From Actinomycetes bacterium (GTDB taxonomy: Bacteria > Actinomycetota > Actinomycetes > Mycobacteriales > Mycobacteriaceae): DNA of 64,000 nt. Each line of letters opens with the position of its first letter. Positions within the stretch are counted from its first letter, which is position 1. Positions 48,041-57,126 of this stretch are shown one piece after another. The DNA lies in the NCBI GenBank assembly GCA_023461275.1, contig JAEYMI010000038.1, positions 62,001 through 126,000 on the forward strand, written 5' to 3'. The position numbers were made by a program, and so were the translations under genes. A model generated the notes under the pieces. It saw only the letters and a list, made by a program, of their open reading frames with translations, was not told the DNA's origin and did not search any database.

Positions 48041-48164
48041 TGCCATCGGGACGATTGCTGCCGCCGCGTTCGGTGCGATTCTCTACACGGTGGTCACCGG
48101 TGACAACATCGTGAGCGCGTTGACCGGCATCATCAGCAAGGCGCTGAACACCTCGGTGGGGTGA
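48039..48164 (+). pseudogene. DUF4244 Tad pilin gene, 3' fragment
   Basis: Encodes (Y)AIGTIAAAAFGAILYTVVTG plus DNIVSALTGIISKALNTSVG and a stop. This is the hydrophobic pilin core and C-terminus of the DUF4244 protein whose N-terminus is at 38724-38881. It has no start or ribosome site of its own. Fusion at TA (38880-38881 with 48039-48040) restores ...MSTAEYAIGTIAAAAFG in frame. The TadE-like gene follows four bases later. Confidence 0.92.
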
Positions 48165-48167
48165 TCG

Positions 48168-48512
48168 GTGGTCACCGCGGAGGCGGCGTACGCGATCGCG
48201 TCGATCGTGGCCGCGGTGCTGGTGGCGGTCGGTGCAGTGGCGGGGGTGTCGGTGCAGGTGCGATGCACCGACGCGGCCCGGGAGGTGGCTCGCCTCGCCG
48301 CCGCCGGGGATGCCTCGGCGCCGGATGTGGGAAAGCGGTTGGTGGGCAACGATGCCCGTATCTCGGTGATCGAGTCGGGGGAGCAGGTCGTCGTCGAGGT
48401 CGTCGACGATGTGCCTTTGCTGCCGGGGCTGGACCTGTCGGCACGGGCGGTGGCGCGCAAGGAACCCGACGGTGGGGATCAGGTGGAGTTTGCGCCGGGG
48501 GTTGCGGGGTGA
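48168..48512 (+). CDS. TadE-like minor pilin (Rv3655c-type)
   Basis: A 114-residue protein starting with GTG. The N-terminal hydrophobic helix MVTAEAAYAIASIVAAVLVAVGAVAGVSVQVRCTDAAREVARLAAAGD is the TadE pilin-like segment. It lies four bases after the DUF4244 stop and overlaps the next gene, so it may suffer polar effects from the insertion upstream, unless the element supplies a promoter. Confidence 0.85.
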   Translation: MVTAEAAYAIASIVAAVLVAVGAVAGVSVQVRCTDAAREVARLAAAGDASAPDVGKRLVGNDARISVIESGEQVVVEVVDDVPLLPGLDLSARAVARKEPDGGDQVEFAPGVAG

Positions 48513-48910
48513 TGTCGGCGTTGGCGGGGCCGAAGGCGTCGACGGTGATCAGGCGTCTGGCGAGCGATGATCGCGGATACGCGACGATCATCGGTGCGTT
48601 CGCGATCGCGGTACTGATGGTGATCGCGATTGCGGTGATCTATGTGGGTGCCGCAGTGCTGGCGCGGCATCGGGCGCAGTCGGCGGCTGATCTCTCCGCG
48701 TTGGCGGCGGCGGTCGATCATGTTGCCGCTGAGGGTGATCCGTGTGCCACCGCCCGTACGTTTGCGGCTGCGCAGGGTGTGGGCGCGTCGGTGCGGCGCT
48801 GTGATCTCGACGGCGAGGATGTGGTCCTCAGCGTCGCGATCCGGATTCCGCTGGGGCCGTTTGGGACTCGTGACGCGGTCGCGTCGGCGCGGGCGGGGCC
48901 GGTGGGGTGA
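48512..48910 (+). CDS. TadE/pilus-assembly-like protein (Rv3654c-type)
   Basis: A 132-residue protein with a TadG-like start DDRGYATIIGAFAIAVLMVIAIAVIYVGAAVLARHRAQSAADLSALAAAVDH and two Cys (PCATA, RRCDL). It matches the protein often named 'helicase/secretion neighbourhood TadE-like protein', for which the adjacent helicase at 49621 is the namesake. The ATG overlaps the preceding stop. It ends the Tad operon. Confidence 0.85.
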   Translation: MSALAGPKASTVIRRLASDDRGYATIIGAFAIAVLMVIAIAVIYVGAAVLARHRAQSAADLSALAAAVDHVAAEGDPCATARTFAAAQGVGASVRRCDLDGEDVVLSVAIRIPLGPFGTRDAVASARAGPVG

Positions 48911-48992
48911 GGGCGTGTGGCGACCCGGCGTGTCGCGATCGGCGTTAGGCGACCGGCGTGTGGTGTTGCGGCACAGAGCAGTTCGGCTCCGA

Positions 48993-49060
48993 CAGAAACC
49001 CTACATCTCGTCAGAAACACTGCGCGTGCGTAGTGTTTCTGACGAGAAGCGGGGTTTCTG
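48993..49060. repeat. 68-bp palindromic repeat, copy 2
   Basis: CAGAAACCCTACATCTCG at the left end and CGAGAAGCGGGGTTTCTG at the right, with the inner loop ...AACACTGCGCGTG... identical to copy 1 at 12686-12753. Same length, a few substitutions. Again it lies between convergent genes. Confidence 0.8.
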
Positions 49061-49088
49061 TGCGACGGGCTCGGCGGGCCGGGAGTGC

Positions 49089-49631
49089 CTAGCCCCCGCT
49101 ATCCTCCTCCACCACAATGGGTTTCGGGAAAACTCGCCGAGAATGCATGGGCGCGAACCACATCTGCTGGAAGTAGACTTCGGTGTCACCGCGGTAGGCC
49201 AGTCCGAGCGAGTCGACTCCAGGCGCGACCGGGATGAACGGTTTGACCGCATGCACAAAAGGCGCCCAGTGCACCAGCTCGCCCTCGGTGAGGAAGCCGC
49301 CGGCCACCGCCCACGCATCGCCGGAATCGGTGTCGGTCACTGCCAGATAGACCTCGCCCAGCGCGGGGCTGATCCGCGGCCCGACCATCGCGCTCTGCAG
49401 GTACCACTGGGCGGTCGCCACTTCCGGTCCGTTTTGTACCGAACACCACGCGTAGTGGAGGTCGACGGCGTCGAGCGCTTCCTCTTCGCTGTAGAAAACA
49501 TCGCGTTCACCAATAGTGGCGGGCAGCACATCTCGATTCTCGGTGGGCCTTGCCAGCACGAAGAACGCTCGTCGCGGCGCGGTGATGATCCGCGACCGCT
49601 GAACTCTTTCTCCCCGACCCTCACAACTCAT
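49089..49631 (-). CDS. Hypothetical protein
   Basis: A 180-residue soluble protein, MSCEGRGERVQRSRIITAPRRAFF..., with ERDVFYSEEEALDAVDLHYAWCSVQNGPEVATAQWYLQ and PVAPGVDSLGLAYRGDTEVYFQQMWFAPMHS. I do not recognise a family. It follows the helicase gene with an 11-base overlap and is probably cotranscribed with it. An in-frame ATG at 49649 would overlap more. Confidence 0.7.
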   Translation of the reverse strand: MSCEGRGERVQRSRIITAPRRAFFVLARPTENRDVLPATIGERDVFYSEEEALDAVDLHYAWCSVQNGPEVATAQWYLQSAMVGPRISPALGEVYLAVTDTDSGDAWAVAGGFLTEGELVHWAPFVHAVKPFIPVAPGVDSLGLAYRGDTEVYFQQMWFAPMHSRRVFPKPIVVEEDSGG

Positions 49632-51957
49632 CTTGTAAGTATTGCTCACCGACGAGGTTCAGGACGGCAACCGCGCCATCCTTGTCGAGCGGGTCGTTGC
49701 CATTGCCACACTTGGGCGACTGCACGCACGACGGGCATCCGCTCTCGCAGCCACACGCCGCGACCGCATCGCGAGTGGCGGTGATCCAGGTGCCGAACAT
49801 GTGGTAACCCCGGTCGGCGAACCCCGCCCCACCCATGTGGCCGTCGTAGACGAATACCGTCGGCAATCCGGTGTCGGGGTGCAGATCGGTCGAGAGGCCG
49901 CCGATATCCCAGCGATCGCATGCCGCCACCAACGGCATCAACCCGATCGCCGCATGCTCGGCGGCGTGCAGGGCTCCTGGAAATCCGGTGACGTCGATGC
50001 CGCGCTCGATCAGCGATTCCGGTGTGAGCGTGTACATCACGGCGCGGGTGTGCAGAGTCTGCGGTGGCATGTCGAGCTCCACCGAATCAAGAACCTCACC
50101 GGAGATCAGTCGTCGAATGTAGCCGACCACCTGATGCGTGACGTCGACCTCGACGAGCCCGACGGTCAGCGGACCGAAAACCTTATGAGATTCGACGCGA
50201 ATCACCGTGACATCAGTGGTTTCACGCGCCGACGTCGTCCAGTCCGGCTCCTCGGGGTGCGCCAGCGCGAGCCCCTCATGAAGGTCGAGCTCGTCGACCA
50301 CAAAGCTCTCGCCCTGATGGATGTACAGCGCGCCGGGATGCAGCGTCGACATCGCGCGCCCGGCGTCGACGGTGCCGAGCAACCGCGACGACGTGTGGTC
50401 GACGATGAGGATCTGCCCGCCGGCGCCGCCGCGAATGTCGATGTCGGAGTGAGGTTCCACTCCGGCAGCGACATACCAGCCGGCCTTGCGTCGGCGCAGC
50501 AGACCTTGCGCGGCCAGGTCGGCAACCGTGTCGGCCGCTGAGAGCGCCTCGATCTCGTTGTCCTGCAAGGGCATTTCCGACGCCGCGCACAGCAGGTGCG
50601 GACCGAGGATGTACGGGTTGGTCGGATCGGTCACCGTGGTCTCGACGGGCTTGTCCAGCAACGCCTCCGGATGATGCACGAGGTAGGTGTCGAGCGGATC
50701 GTCCCGGGCCACGAGCACCACCAGCGAGTCGCCGGACGATCGTTGACGTCCTGCACGTCCGGCCTGCTGCCAGAACGATGCGACGCTACCGGGGTAGCCG
50801 CCGACGATCACCGCATCCATGCCGCTGATGTCGACGCCGAGCTCGAGCGCGTTAGTCGTTGCCACACCCAACAATTCACCATTTGATATCGCCTCTTCGA
50901 GACGGCGACGATCATTTGCCAGGTATCCAGCACGATAGGCGGCGACCCGGTCGACGAGGTCCGGCGCCGACTCGGCGAGTAGGCCGCGAGCTGTCCGCGC
51001 GGCAACCTCGACGCCCCGCCGCGATCGCAGGAAACAGAGCGTTCGTGCCCCCTCGACCACGAAATCTGCCAGCAGTCGGGCCGATTCGGAACCGGCCGAG
51101 CGTCGGACCGGGGCGCCGTTCTCGCCGGTGACCGCCGGAAGAAAGCCGGGCTCCCACAACGCAACTGTGCGCTCACCTCGCGGGGAACCGTCGTCGGTGA
51201 CGGCCACCACCGGCTCGCCGATCAGTCGTGAGAGGGCTTCGGCCGGCTCGGAAACCGTTGCGCTGGCGCCGATCACCGTCGGATTCGCGCCAGCCGCCCG
51301 AGCGATCCGTAGGGCACGTCGCAACACCAATGCGGTGTGCGATCCGAACACGCCGCGGTAGTGATGACACTCGTCGACGACGATGAATCTCAAGTGCCGG
51401 AAGAAGTGTCGCCACCTGCTGTGAGCAGTCAGTATGCCGATGTGGAGCATGTCGGGGTTGGTGAAGATCCACCGCGAGTGCATTCGCGCCCACTGTCGGA
51501 TTTCGGGTTCGGTGTCGCCGTCGTACGCGCATGGCGCGAGGTGGGCGAATGCGACATGTCCGGCGATGATGCTTGCGACAGACCGGATTTGGTCAGAACC
51601 CAGTGCCTTGGTGGGTGAAAGATATAGCGCCGTCGAATTAGGATCGCGGATAAGATTGCTAAGGATTGGCATTTGGTAAGCGAGCGATTTGCCCGATGCG
51701 GTACCGGTACTGAGCACAACGTGTTTACCGTCGAATGCAAACCCCGCCGCGGTTGCCTGGTGTGTCCACGGTTTTTCGATTCCGTTGTCGCGTAGAGCGG
51801 TGATGGCCGCCGGTTCCATCCAGTCCGGCCAATCAGCGAAAGATGCTGCGCGGGAAGGTATTACCCGAAGGTGAGTGAGCTCGTCGGGACTCGCGCCACC
51901 GCCTGGTCGCGAGTGTGCGATGAGCTCTGATCCATAAGCCTTGTTCATGATCTCCAC
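49621..51957 (-). CDS. DEAD/DEAH-box helicase with DUF1998 zinc site (MrfA/YprA-like; Rv3649-type)
   Basis: A 778-residue superfamily 2 helicase. Motif I is VVLSTGTASGKSLAYQMPIL, motif II is FIVVDECHHYRGVFGSHTALV, motif III is VIGASATV, and motif VI is FWQQAGRAGRQRSSGDSLVV. The C-terminal four-cysteine signature CGCESGCPSCVQSPKCGNGNDPLDK is that of MrfA-type helicases, which in Bacillus act in repair of mitomycin C damage. The gene lies next to the Tad genes in many actinobacteria. It converges with the Tad operon and is transcribed away from cspA. Confidence 0.93.
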   Translation of the reverse strand: MEIMNKAYGSELIAHSRPGGGASPDELTHLRVIPSRAASFADWPDWMEPAAITALRDNGIEKPWTHQATAAGFAFDGKHVVLSTGTASGKSLAYQMPILSNLIRDPNSTALYLSPTKALGSDQIRSVASIIAGHVAFAHLAPCAYDGDTEPEIRQWARMHSRWIFTNPDMLHIGILTAHSRWRHFFRHLRFIVVDECHHYRGVFGSHTALVLRRALRIARAAGANPTVIGASATVSEPAEALSRLIGEPVVAVTDDGSPRGERTVALWEPGFLPAVTGENGAPVRRSAGSESARLLADFVVEGARTLCFLRSRRGVEVAARTARGLLAESAPDLVDRVAAYRAGYLANDRRRLEEAISNGELLGVATTNALELGVDISGMDAVIVGGYPGSVASFWQQAGRAGRQRSSGDSLVVLVARDDPLDTYLVHHPEALLDKPVETTVTDPTNPYILGPHLLCAASEMPLQDNEIEALSAADTVADLAAQGLLRRRKAGWYVAAGVEPHSDIDIRGGAGGQILIVDHTSSRLLGTVDAGRAMSTLHPGALYIHQGESFVVDELDLHEGLALAHPEEPDWTTSARETTDVTVIRVESHKVFGPLTVGLVEVDVTHQVVGYIRRLISGEVLDSVELDMPPQTLHTRAVMYTLTPESLIERGIDVTGFPGALHAAEHAAIGLMPLVAACDRWDIGGLSTDLHPDTGLPTVFVYDGHMGGAGFADRGYHMFGTWITATRDAVAACGCESGCPSCVQSPKCGNGNDPLDKDGAVAVLNLVGEQYLQDEL

Positions 51958-52272
51958 GCGAATTGGCGACGCGCCAACTCGCCCCTCTGATGTTACTTAC
52001 GGATGTCATTCATCTGAAATCTGCCAGGTTTTCACGCGAGTTGGATGTTGTGACTATCGCGCACGGCGCGAACATGATTGACTAGGTGCGGTCGTAGCTC
52101 TTGTGGTTCGCCGACGCAGTCGGTGAGCGGCGAGGCGGGTGTTGCGTTCGTGGTACTGGGGTGTGGTTTCGCGGTCTTCCGCAAGATCTATCAAGTATGG
52201 CGGTCGGAACCGACCACGGCACGAGACCAAACGTTGCCGTGTCTTGTTGGAATGTTGAAAAGGAATGCAAGA
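51958..52272. promoter_or_regulatory. Intergenic region with the cspA leader
   Basis: About 315 bases between the divergent helicase and cspA genes with no convincing gene. The part next to cspA probably forms a long structured 5' leader, as is normal for cold-shock genes. A ribosome site AAAGGA lies just before the cspA ATG. Confidence 0.5.
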
Positions 52273-52476
52273 ATGGCACAGGGAACTGTGAAGTGGTTCA
52301 ACGCGGAAAAGGGCTTCGGCTTCATCGCGCCTGATGAGGGTCAGGACGACGTGTTTGTCCACTACTCCGAGATCCAAGGATCCGGTTTCCGCACGCTCGA
52401 AGAGAATCAGCGCGTCGAGTTCGAGGTCGGCCAGGGCACCAAGGGCCCGCAGGCCACCGGCGTTCGCGCCGTCTGA
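52273..52476 (+). CDS. cspA: Cold shock protein
   Basis: A 67-residue cold-shock-domain protein, MAQGTVKWFNAEKGFGFIAPD..., with RNP1 (KGFGFI) and RNP2 (VFVHYSEI) motifs. It binds single-stranded RNA/DNA and acts as an RNA chaperone. It corresponds to Rv3648c. The hairpin at 52511-52544 ends the transcript. Confidence 0.96.
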   Translation: MAQGTVKWFNAEKGFGFIAPDEGQDDVFVHYSEIQGSGFRTLEENQRVEFEVGQGTKGPQATGVRAV

Positions 52477-52510
52477 CTCTTCGCCACTGCGAAGACGATC
52501 TTGTCGGTAT

Positions 52511-52544
52511 CCGCTCCCGACCTCCATCGTGAGGTTGGGAGCGG
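52511..52544 (+). terminator. cspA terminator
   Basis: CCGCTCCCGACCTC (52511-52524) pairs with GAGGTTGGGAGCGG (52531-52544) with one mismatch and a six-base loop, followed by TGCTTATT. Confidence 0.85.
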
Positions 52545-52598
52545 TGCTTATTGAGCTCCTTGCGTCGCAAATCGCCCGTGGCACAGTAGTGTCGGATC

Positions 52599-53177
52599 GT
52601 GGGCCAACTGTCGTTCTTCTCGGCAGAGACCGACGAACCCGTCTACGAGGACTTGTCCGGGGTGCTCGCCACCCGCGGTCAATCGTTTCGCTCCGACGCC
52701 GGGTCGCGGGTCTCGATCATCGTCGACGACGAATGGCGTGCGCGTGCGCTGGTGTCGGCGATGCGCGAAGCCGGGCTGTCGGCCGAGATGATCGCATCCG
52801 ATGAGGGAACGCTGATCGCGCGTACCGCGATCTGCCATGAACTCGACGCCCTGCATCGCCAGTGGTCGGCCGGTGCGGTGAAGGCGATGCCGTCGGGGTG
52901 GGTTCCGTCGCCGCGTGCCATCCGGCTGTGGACGATCGCCGCGGGGGAGCGCGAGGGCGATCACTATCTCCTCGGCCTCGACTCGCACGCCCCGGAGTCG
53001 CATGCGCCGCTGGCGACCGCTCTGATGCGGGTGGGCATCGCACCCACCCTGGTCGGTACCCGCAGCCACCATCCGGCGTTGCGGATCACCGGCAAACGAC
53101 GACTGCAGCGCCTCGTCGAGTATGTCGGTCGACCACCCGACGCCGCCGATTCCTGGCCGGCTGTCGTGGGATTCTGA
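52599..53177 (+). CDS. Conserved protein (Rv3647c-like)
   Basis: A 192-residue soluble protein starting with GTG (VGQLSFFSAETDEPVYEDLSGVLATRGQSF...). RVSIIVDDEWRARALVSAMREAGLSAEM and GVRPTPRAIRLW-like WVPSPRAIRLWTIAAG segments are characteristic of the actinobacterial family found between cspA and topA. Function is unknown. Confidence 0.8.
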   Translation: MGQLSFFSAETDEPVYEDLSGVLATRGQSFRSDAGSRVSIIVDDEWRARALVSAMREAGLSAEMIASDEGTLIARTAICHELDALHRQWSAGAVKAMPSGWVPSPRAIRLWTIAAGEREGDHYLLGLDSHAPESHAPLATALMRVGIAPTLVGTRSHHPALRITGKRRLQRLVEYVGRPPDAADSWPAVVGF

Positions 53178-53355
53178 CTTAGACCCGAATTTTTGTCCGT
53201 CGCCTCGGCTAGAGTCCGCTGACCTGGCTTTTTGGCGTGGCGGATTGCGCGATTGGTCACACTGATGTCTCGTCGGCGGAATTCGGATGTGCAGTCGACG
53301 CTATATATAAGGTACAAACCACTCACGAGCAGATACAGCAGAGCGAAGGACGCCC

Positions 53356-56300
53356 GTGGCCGACACAACGACCGCATCCCCTTCCACGGGGAGCCCGATT
53401 CGACGACTTGTCATCGTCGAGTCACCGACCAAGGCCCGCAAGATCGCGGGGTACCTGGGGTCGAACTACGTCGTGGAGTCCTCGCGAGGCCACATTCGCG
53501 ATCTGCCGCGCGGCGCGGCCGATGTCCCGGCCAAGTACAAGGGTGAGGCCTGGGCGCGCCTTGGCGTGAACGTGGACGACGATTTCGAGCCCCTCTACGT
53601 CGTGTCCGCGGACAAGAAGTCGACGGTGTCCGAACTCAAGTCATTGATGCGTGACGTCGACGAGCTCTACCTCGCCACCGACGGTGACCGCGAGGGTGAG
53701 GCCATCGCGTGGCATCTGCTGGAGACCCTAAAGCCGAAGATCCCGGTCAAGCGGATGGTCTTCCACGAGATCACCGAGCCCGCCATCCGGGCCGCCGCCG
53801 ACAATCCCCGCGACCTCGATTTCGACCTGGTCGACGCCCAGGAGACCCGCCGCATCCTCGACCGCCTGTACGGCTACGAGGTCTCACCGGTGCTGTGGAA
53901 GAAGGTCATGCCGAAGCTGTCGGCGGGCCGTGTGCAGTCGGTGGCCACGCGCATCATCGTCGAGCGTGAACGTGAGCGCATGGCGTTCGTGTCCGCCGAC
54001 TACTGGGACATCGCCGCCACTCTCGACGCGGGCGCCGGGAGCGCAGCGAGCGGGCCCAGTCTGGCCGGCGCGCAGGCCAAGCCGCAGACGTTCGGGGCGC
54101 GTCTGGTCAACATCGACGACGCCCGGGTGGCCAGCGGCCGTGACTTCGACGCCCGCGGTGGCATCAAGCGCGCCGACGGTGTCGTGGTGCTCGACGAACC
54201 GCGTGCCCGCGCACTCGTCGCCGGGCTGGAGGGCGCTTCGCTGACGGTGACGTCGGTGGAGGAAAAGCCTTACACCCGACGCCCTTACGCGCCGTTCATG
54301 ACGTCGACGCTGCAGCAGGAGGCCGGCCGCAAGCTGCGCTTCACCTCCGATCGCACCATGCGGATCGCGCAGCGACTGTACGAAAACGGCTACATCACCT
54401 ACATGCGTACCGACTCGACGACCCTGAGCGAATCGGCGATCAACGCCGCCCGCGCGCAGGCCCGAGAACTGTACGGCGACAACTTCGTTCACCCCACTCC
54501 GCGTCAGTACACCCGCAAGGTGAAGAACGCGCAGGAGGCCCACGAGGCGATCCGCCCGGCGGGTGAATCGTTCCGCACGCCCGGTCAGGTTGCCGGCCAG
54601 CTGGAATCCGACGAGTTCCGGCTCTACGAGCTGATCTGGCAGCGCACCGTCGCCTCGCAGATGGCCGACGCGCGGGGCACCACCATGAGCCTGCGCATCA
54701 CCGGAAATGCGTCCAGCGGTGAGCGCTGCACGTTCGCGGCGTCGGGCCGAACCATCACTTTCCCCGGCTTCCTCTCGGCCTACGTCGAGACCGTCGACGA
54801 GCAGGCCGGCGGCCAGGCCGACGACGAGGAGAGCCGCCTTCCGCAGCTCACCGAGGGTCAGGCGCTGACCGCCGCCGAGCTGTCCGCCGACGGGCATTCG
54901 ACCAATCCACCGGCACGTTTCACCGAGGCGTCGCTGGTCAAGGTGCTCGAAGAACTGGGCATCGGGCGGCCGTCGACGTACGCGTCGATCATCGGGACCA
55001 TCCAGGACCGCGGCTATGTGGTGAAAAAGGGCAACGCCCTTGTGCCGTCGTGGATTGCGTTCGCCGTGGTCGGATTGCTCGAGGCATATTTCCAGAGCCT
55101 CGTCGACTACGATTTCACCGCGTCGCTCGAGGATGACCTCGACCAGATCGCCAGCGGTAACGAGAACCGCACCCGCTGGCTGACCGAGTTCTATTTCGGC
55201 GATAAAGCCGCTGCGGCCTCCGACGAGGCGCACGTGGGGTCAGAGCCGGAGATCGCCGGTTCCGATATCGCCAAGCACGGTGGACTGAAAAAGCTTGTCG
55301 GCGTGAATCTCGAGGAGATCGACGCTCGAGAAGTCAACTCCATCAAGCTGTTTGACGACGAAGAGGGCCGCCCGGTCTTCGTGCGTGTCGGACGCTACGG
55401 GCCGTATCTGGAGCGCAACGTCGCAGCCAAGGACGCCGAGCCCGATCTGCAGCGCGCCAACCTGCCGGCCGACATGACTCCCGACGAACTGACCCTCGCG
55501 GTGGCCGAAAAGCTGTTCGCCACACCGCAAGAGGGACGCGTGCTGGGCGTCGACCCGGCCACCGGACACGAAATCGTCGCCAAGGAAGGACGATTCGGCC
55601 CGTACGTGACCGAGATCCTCCCGTCCGATGATGACGACGACACCGACGGTGGCCAGGGCAGCGCTCCGGCCACCATCCCGGCGGGCCCCACTCCGCGCGA
55701 CGGTGGTTCCGGCGCAACCGATTCCGACGTCGTCCCGCTCGACGACGTGCCGACCGGTGGCGGTTCCACCACGACCGCTACCAAGGCTCCGGCGAAGAAA
55801 GCGGCAAAGAAGACAGCGGCCAAGAAGGCCGGTCCCAAGCCGCGCACCGGATCGCTTTTCAAGACCATGGACATCTCCACGGTCACCCTCGAAGACGCCC
55901 TCCGGCTGCTGTCGCTGCCGCGGGTGGTCGGCGTCGACCCGGCGAACAACGAGGAGATCACCGCCCAAAACGGCCGCTACGGACCGTATTTGAAGAAGGG
56001 CACCGACTCGCGGTCGCTGACCAGCGAGGAACAGCTCTTCGAGATCACGCTCGACGAGGCGCTGAAGATCTACTCCGAACCCAAGCGCCGGGGACGCCAG
56101 GCCGCCGCACCGCCGCTGCGTGAACTCGGTAAGAACGACGAGGTCAGCGGACAGCCGATGGTCATCAAGGACGGCCGCTTCGGGCCGTACGTGACCGACG
56201 GCGAGACCAACGCCAGCCTGCGCAAGGGCGACGAGGTCGCGACCATCACGCCCGAACGCGCGATGGAATTGCTTGCCGACCGTCGTGCCCGTGGGCCGGT

Positions 56301-56499
56301 CAAGAAGAAGGCCGCGGCGAAGAAGGCTCCCGCCAAGAAGGCCGCGGCAAAGAAAACCGCGGCCAAGAAGACGGCAGCCAAGAAGACCGCAGCCAAAAAG
56401 ACCACGGCCAAGAAGACCGCTGCGAAGAAGGCTCCGGCCAAAAAGGCCGCTGCTGCCCAAGCGCCTGCGGCAGAACCGTCGTCGGACACCGAGGACTAA
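53356..56499 (+). CDS. topA: DNA topoisomerase I
   Basis: A 1047-residue type IA topoisomerase that relaxes negative supercoils. The TOPRIM domain starts LVIVESPTKARKIAGYLG and holds TDGDREGEAIAWHL. The active-site Tyr is in GYITYMRTDSTTLSESAI near residue 349. Instead of zinc fingers the C-terminus carries actinobacterial TopoI repeats (GRYGPYLERN, GRFGPYVTEI, GRYGPYLKKG, GRFGPYVTDG) and a very long lysine/alanine-rich tail (AAKKTAAKK repeats). That tail supports DNA binding and processivity in mycobacteria. The GTG start follows GCGAAGGACGCCC. Confidence 0.97.
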   Translation: MADTTTASPSTGSPIRRLVIVESPTKARKIAGYLGSNYVVESSRGHIRDLPRGAADVPAKYKGEAWARLGVNVDDDFEPLYVVSADKKSTVSELKSLMRDVDELYLATDGDREGEAIAWHLLETLKPKIPVKRMVFHEITEPAIRAAADNPRDLDFDLVDAQETRRILDRLYGYEVSPVLWKKVMPKLSAGRVQSVATRIIVERERERMAFVSADYWDIAATLDAGAGSAASGPSLAGAQAKPQTFGARLVNIDDARVASGRDFDARGGIKRADGVVVLDEPRARALVAGLEGASLTVTSVEEKPYTRRPYAPFMTSTLQQEAGRKLRFTSDRTMRIAQRLYENGYITYMRTDSTTLSESAINAARAQARELYGDNFVHPTPRQYTRKVKNAQEAHEAIRPAGESFRTPGQVAGQLESDEFRLYELIWQRTVASQMADARGTTMSLRITGNASSGERCTFAASGRTITFPGFLSAYVETVDEQAGGQADDEESRLPQLTEGQALTAAELSADGHSTNPPARFTEASLVKVLEELGIGRPSTYASIIGTIQDRGYVVKKGNALVPSWIAFAVVGLLEAYFQSLVDYDFTASLEDDLDQIASGNENRTRWLTEFYFGDKAAAASDEAHVGSEPEIAGSDIAKHGGLKKLVGVNLEEIDAREVNSIKLFDDEEGRPVFVRVGRYGPYLERNVAAKDAEPDLQRANLPADMTPDELTLAVAEKLFATPQEGRVLGVDPATGHEIVAKEGRFGPYVTEILPSDDDDDTDGGQGSAPATIPAGPTPRDGGSGATDSDVVPLDDVPTGGGSTTTATKAPAKKAAKKTAAKKAGPKPRTGSLFKTMDISTVTLEDALRLLSLPRVVGVDPANNEEITAQNGRYGPYLKKGTDSRSLTSEEQLFEITLDEALKIYSEPKRRGRQAAAPPLRELGKNDEVSGQPMVIKDGRFGPYVTDGETNASLRKGDEVATITPERAMELLADRRARGPVKKKAAAKKAPAKKAAAKKTAAKKTAAKKTAAKKTTAKKTAAKKAPAKKAAAAQAPAAEPSSDTED

Positions 56500-56505
56500 C
56501 CGGTC

Positions 56506-56808
56506 GTGACCGAGACCGGCCGCGCCCTGATCAGCTTTCTGGCGATCTGGGCTGTCGCGCTGGTCTCGCCGCTGACGGCGTCACTGATGCCGGTCCCCGC
56601 TTCGGGACTGGCGATCGCGGCTCTTCTCGCAGTTCTCGCCGCCGCAACGATTCTCGCGGTGCGGACACACCGTCGAATCCCGATGTCGTTGTACCGCAGC
56701 GGGATCGGCTTGGCACGACCACCGACCGTCGTACTCGACGTTCTCGATCCGGATCATCCCGACGGCTCCGGCCGTCCGCGTCCTCGTGCACCGACAGTGC
56801 CGGCGTAA
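56506..56808 (+). CDS. Small membrane protein
   Basis: A 100-residue protein with two hydrophobic segments (ALISFLAIWAVALVSPLTASLMPVPASGLAIAALLAVLAAATILAV) and a charged, proline-rich tail. It starts with GTG six bases after topA and is probably cotranscribed. No family is recognised. Confidence 0.65.
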   Translation: MTETGRALISFLAIWAVALVSPLTASLMPVPASGLAIAALLAVLAAATILAVRTHRRIPMSLYRSGIGLARPPTVVLDVLDPDHPDGSGRPRPRAPTVPA

Positions 56809-56850
56809 CTCGCCGTCCACTGTCACTTCTCACGTCAAGGACCCTTCGTC

Positions 56851-57108
56851 ATGTCCACGTGCTCATCAATGCTCGCTTTCATTCGCTCGATCCATGCCCG
56901 AATAGCCGGATATGTCACGTATCTCGGGATGGTGCTGACCGCGCTGAGTTGGCGCATCTACCTCAGTGCCAGCGCCTTCATCGGTGTCGAGGTGATGCTG
57001 GGCCTGTTGTCGTTCACCGTCATGCTGCCGTCGATACCGTTCGTCATCGTCGGCCTGGGGCTCGTTGGCTTTGCGTGGCGGAAGTACCGTTCGCGTCGTA
57101 GCAGCTGA
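56851..57108 (+). CDS. Small membrane protein
   Basis: An 85-residue protein with two or three hydrophobic segments (YVTYLGMVLTALSWRIYLSASAFIGVEVMLGLLSFTVMLPSIPFVIVGLGLVGFAW) and a basic end KYRSRRSS. AGGACCC lies upstream. No family is recognised; it sits between topA and the oxidase assembly gene. Confidence 0.6.
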   Translation: MSTCSSMLAFIRSIHARIAGYVTYLGMVLTALSWRIYLSASAFIGVEVMLGLLSFTVMLPSIPFVIVGLGLVGFAWRKYRSRRSS

Positions 57109-57126
57109 CGGAGCACACTCGATGAG

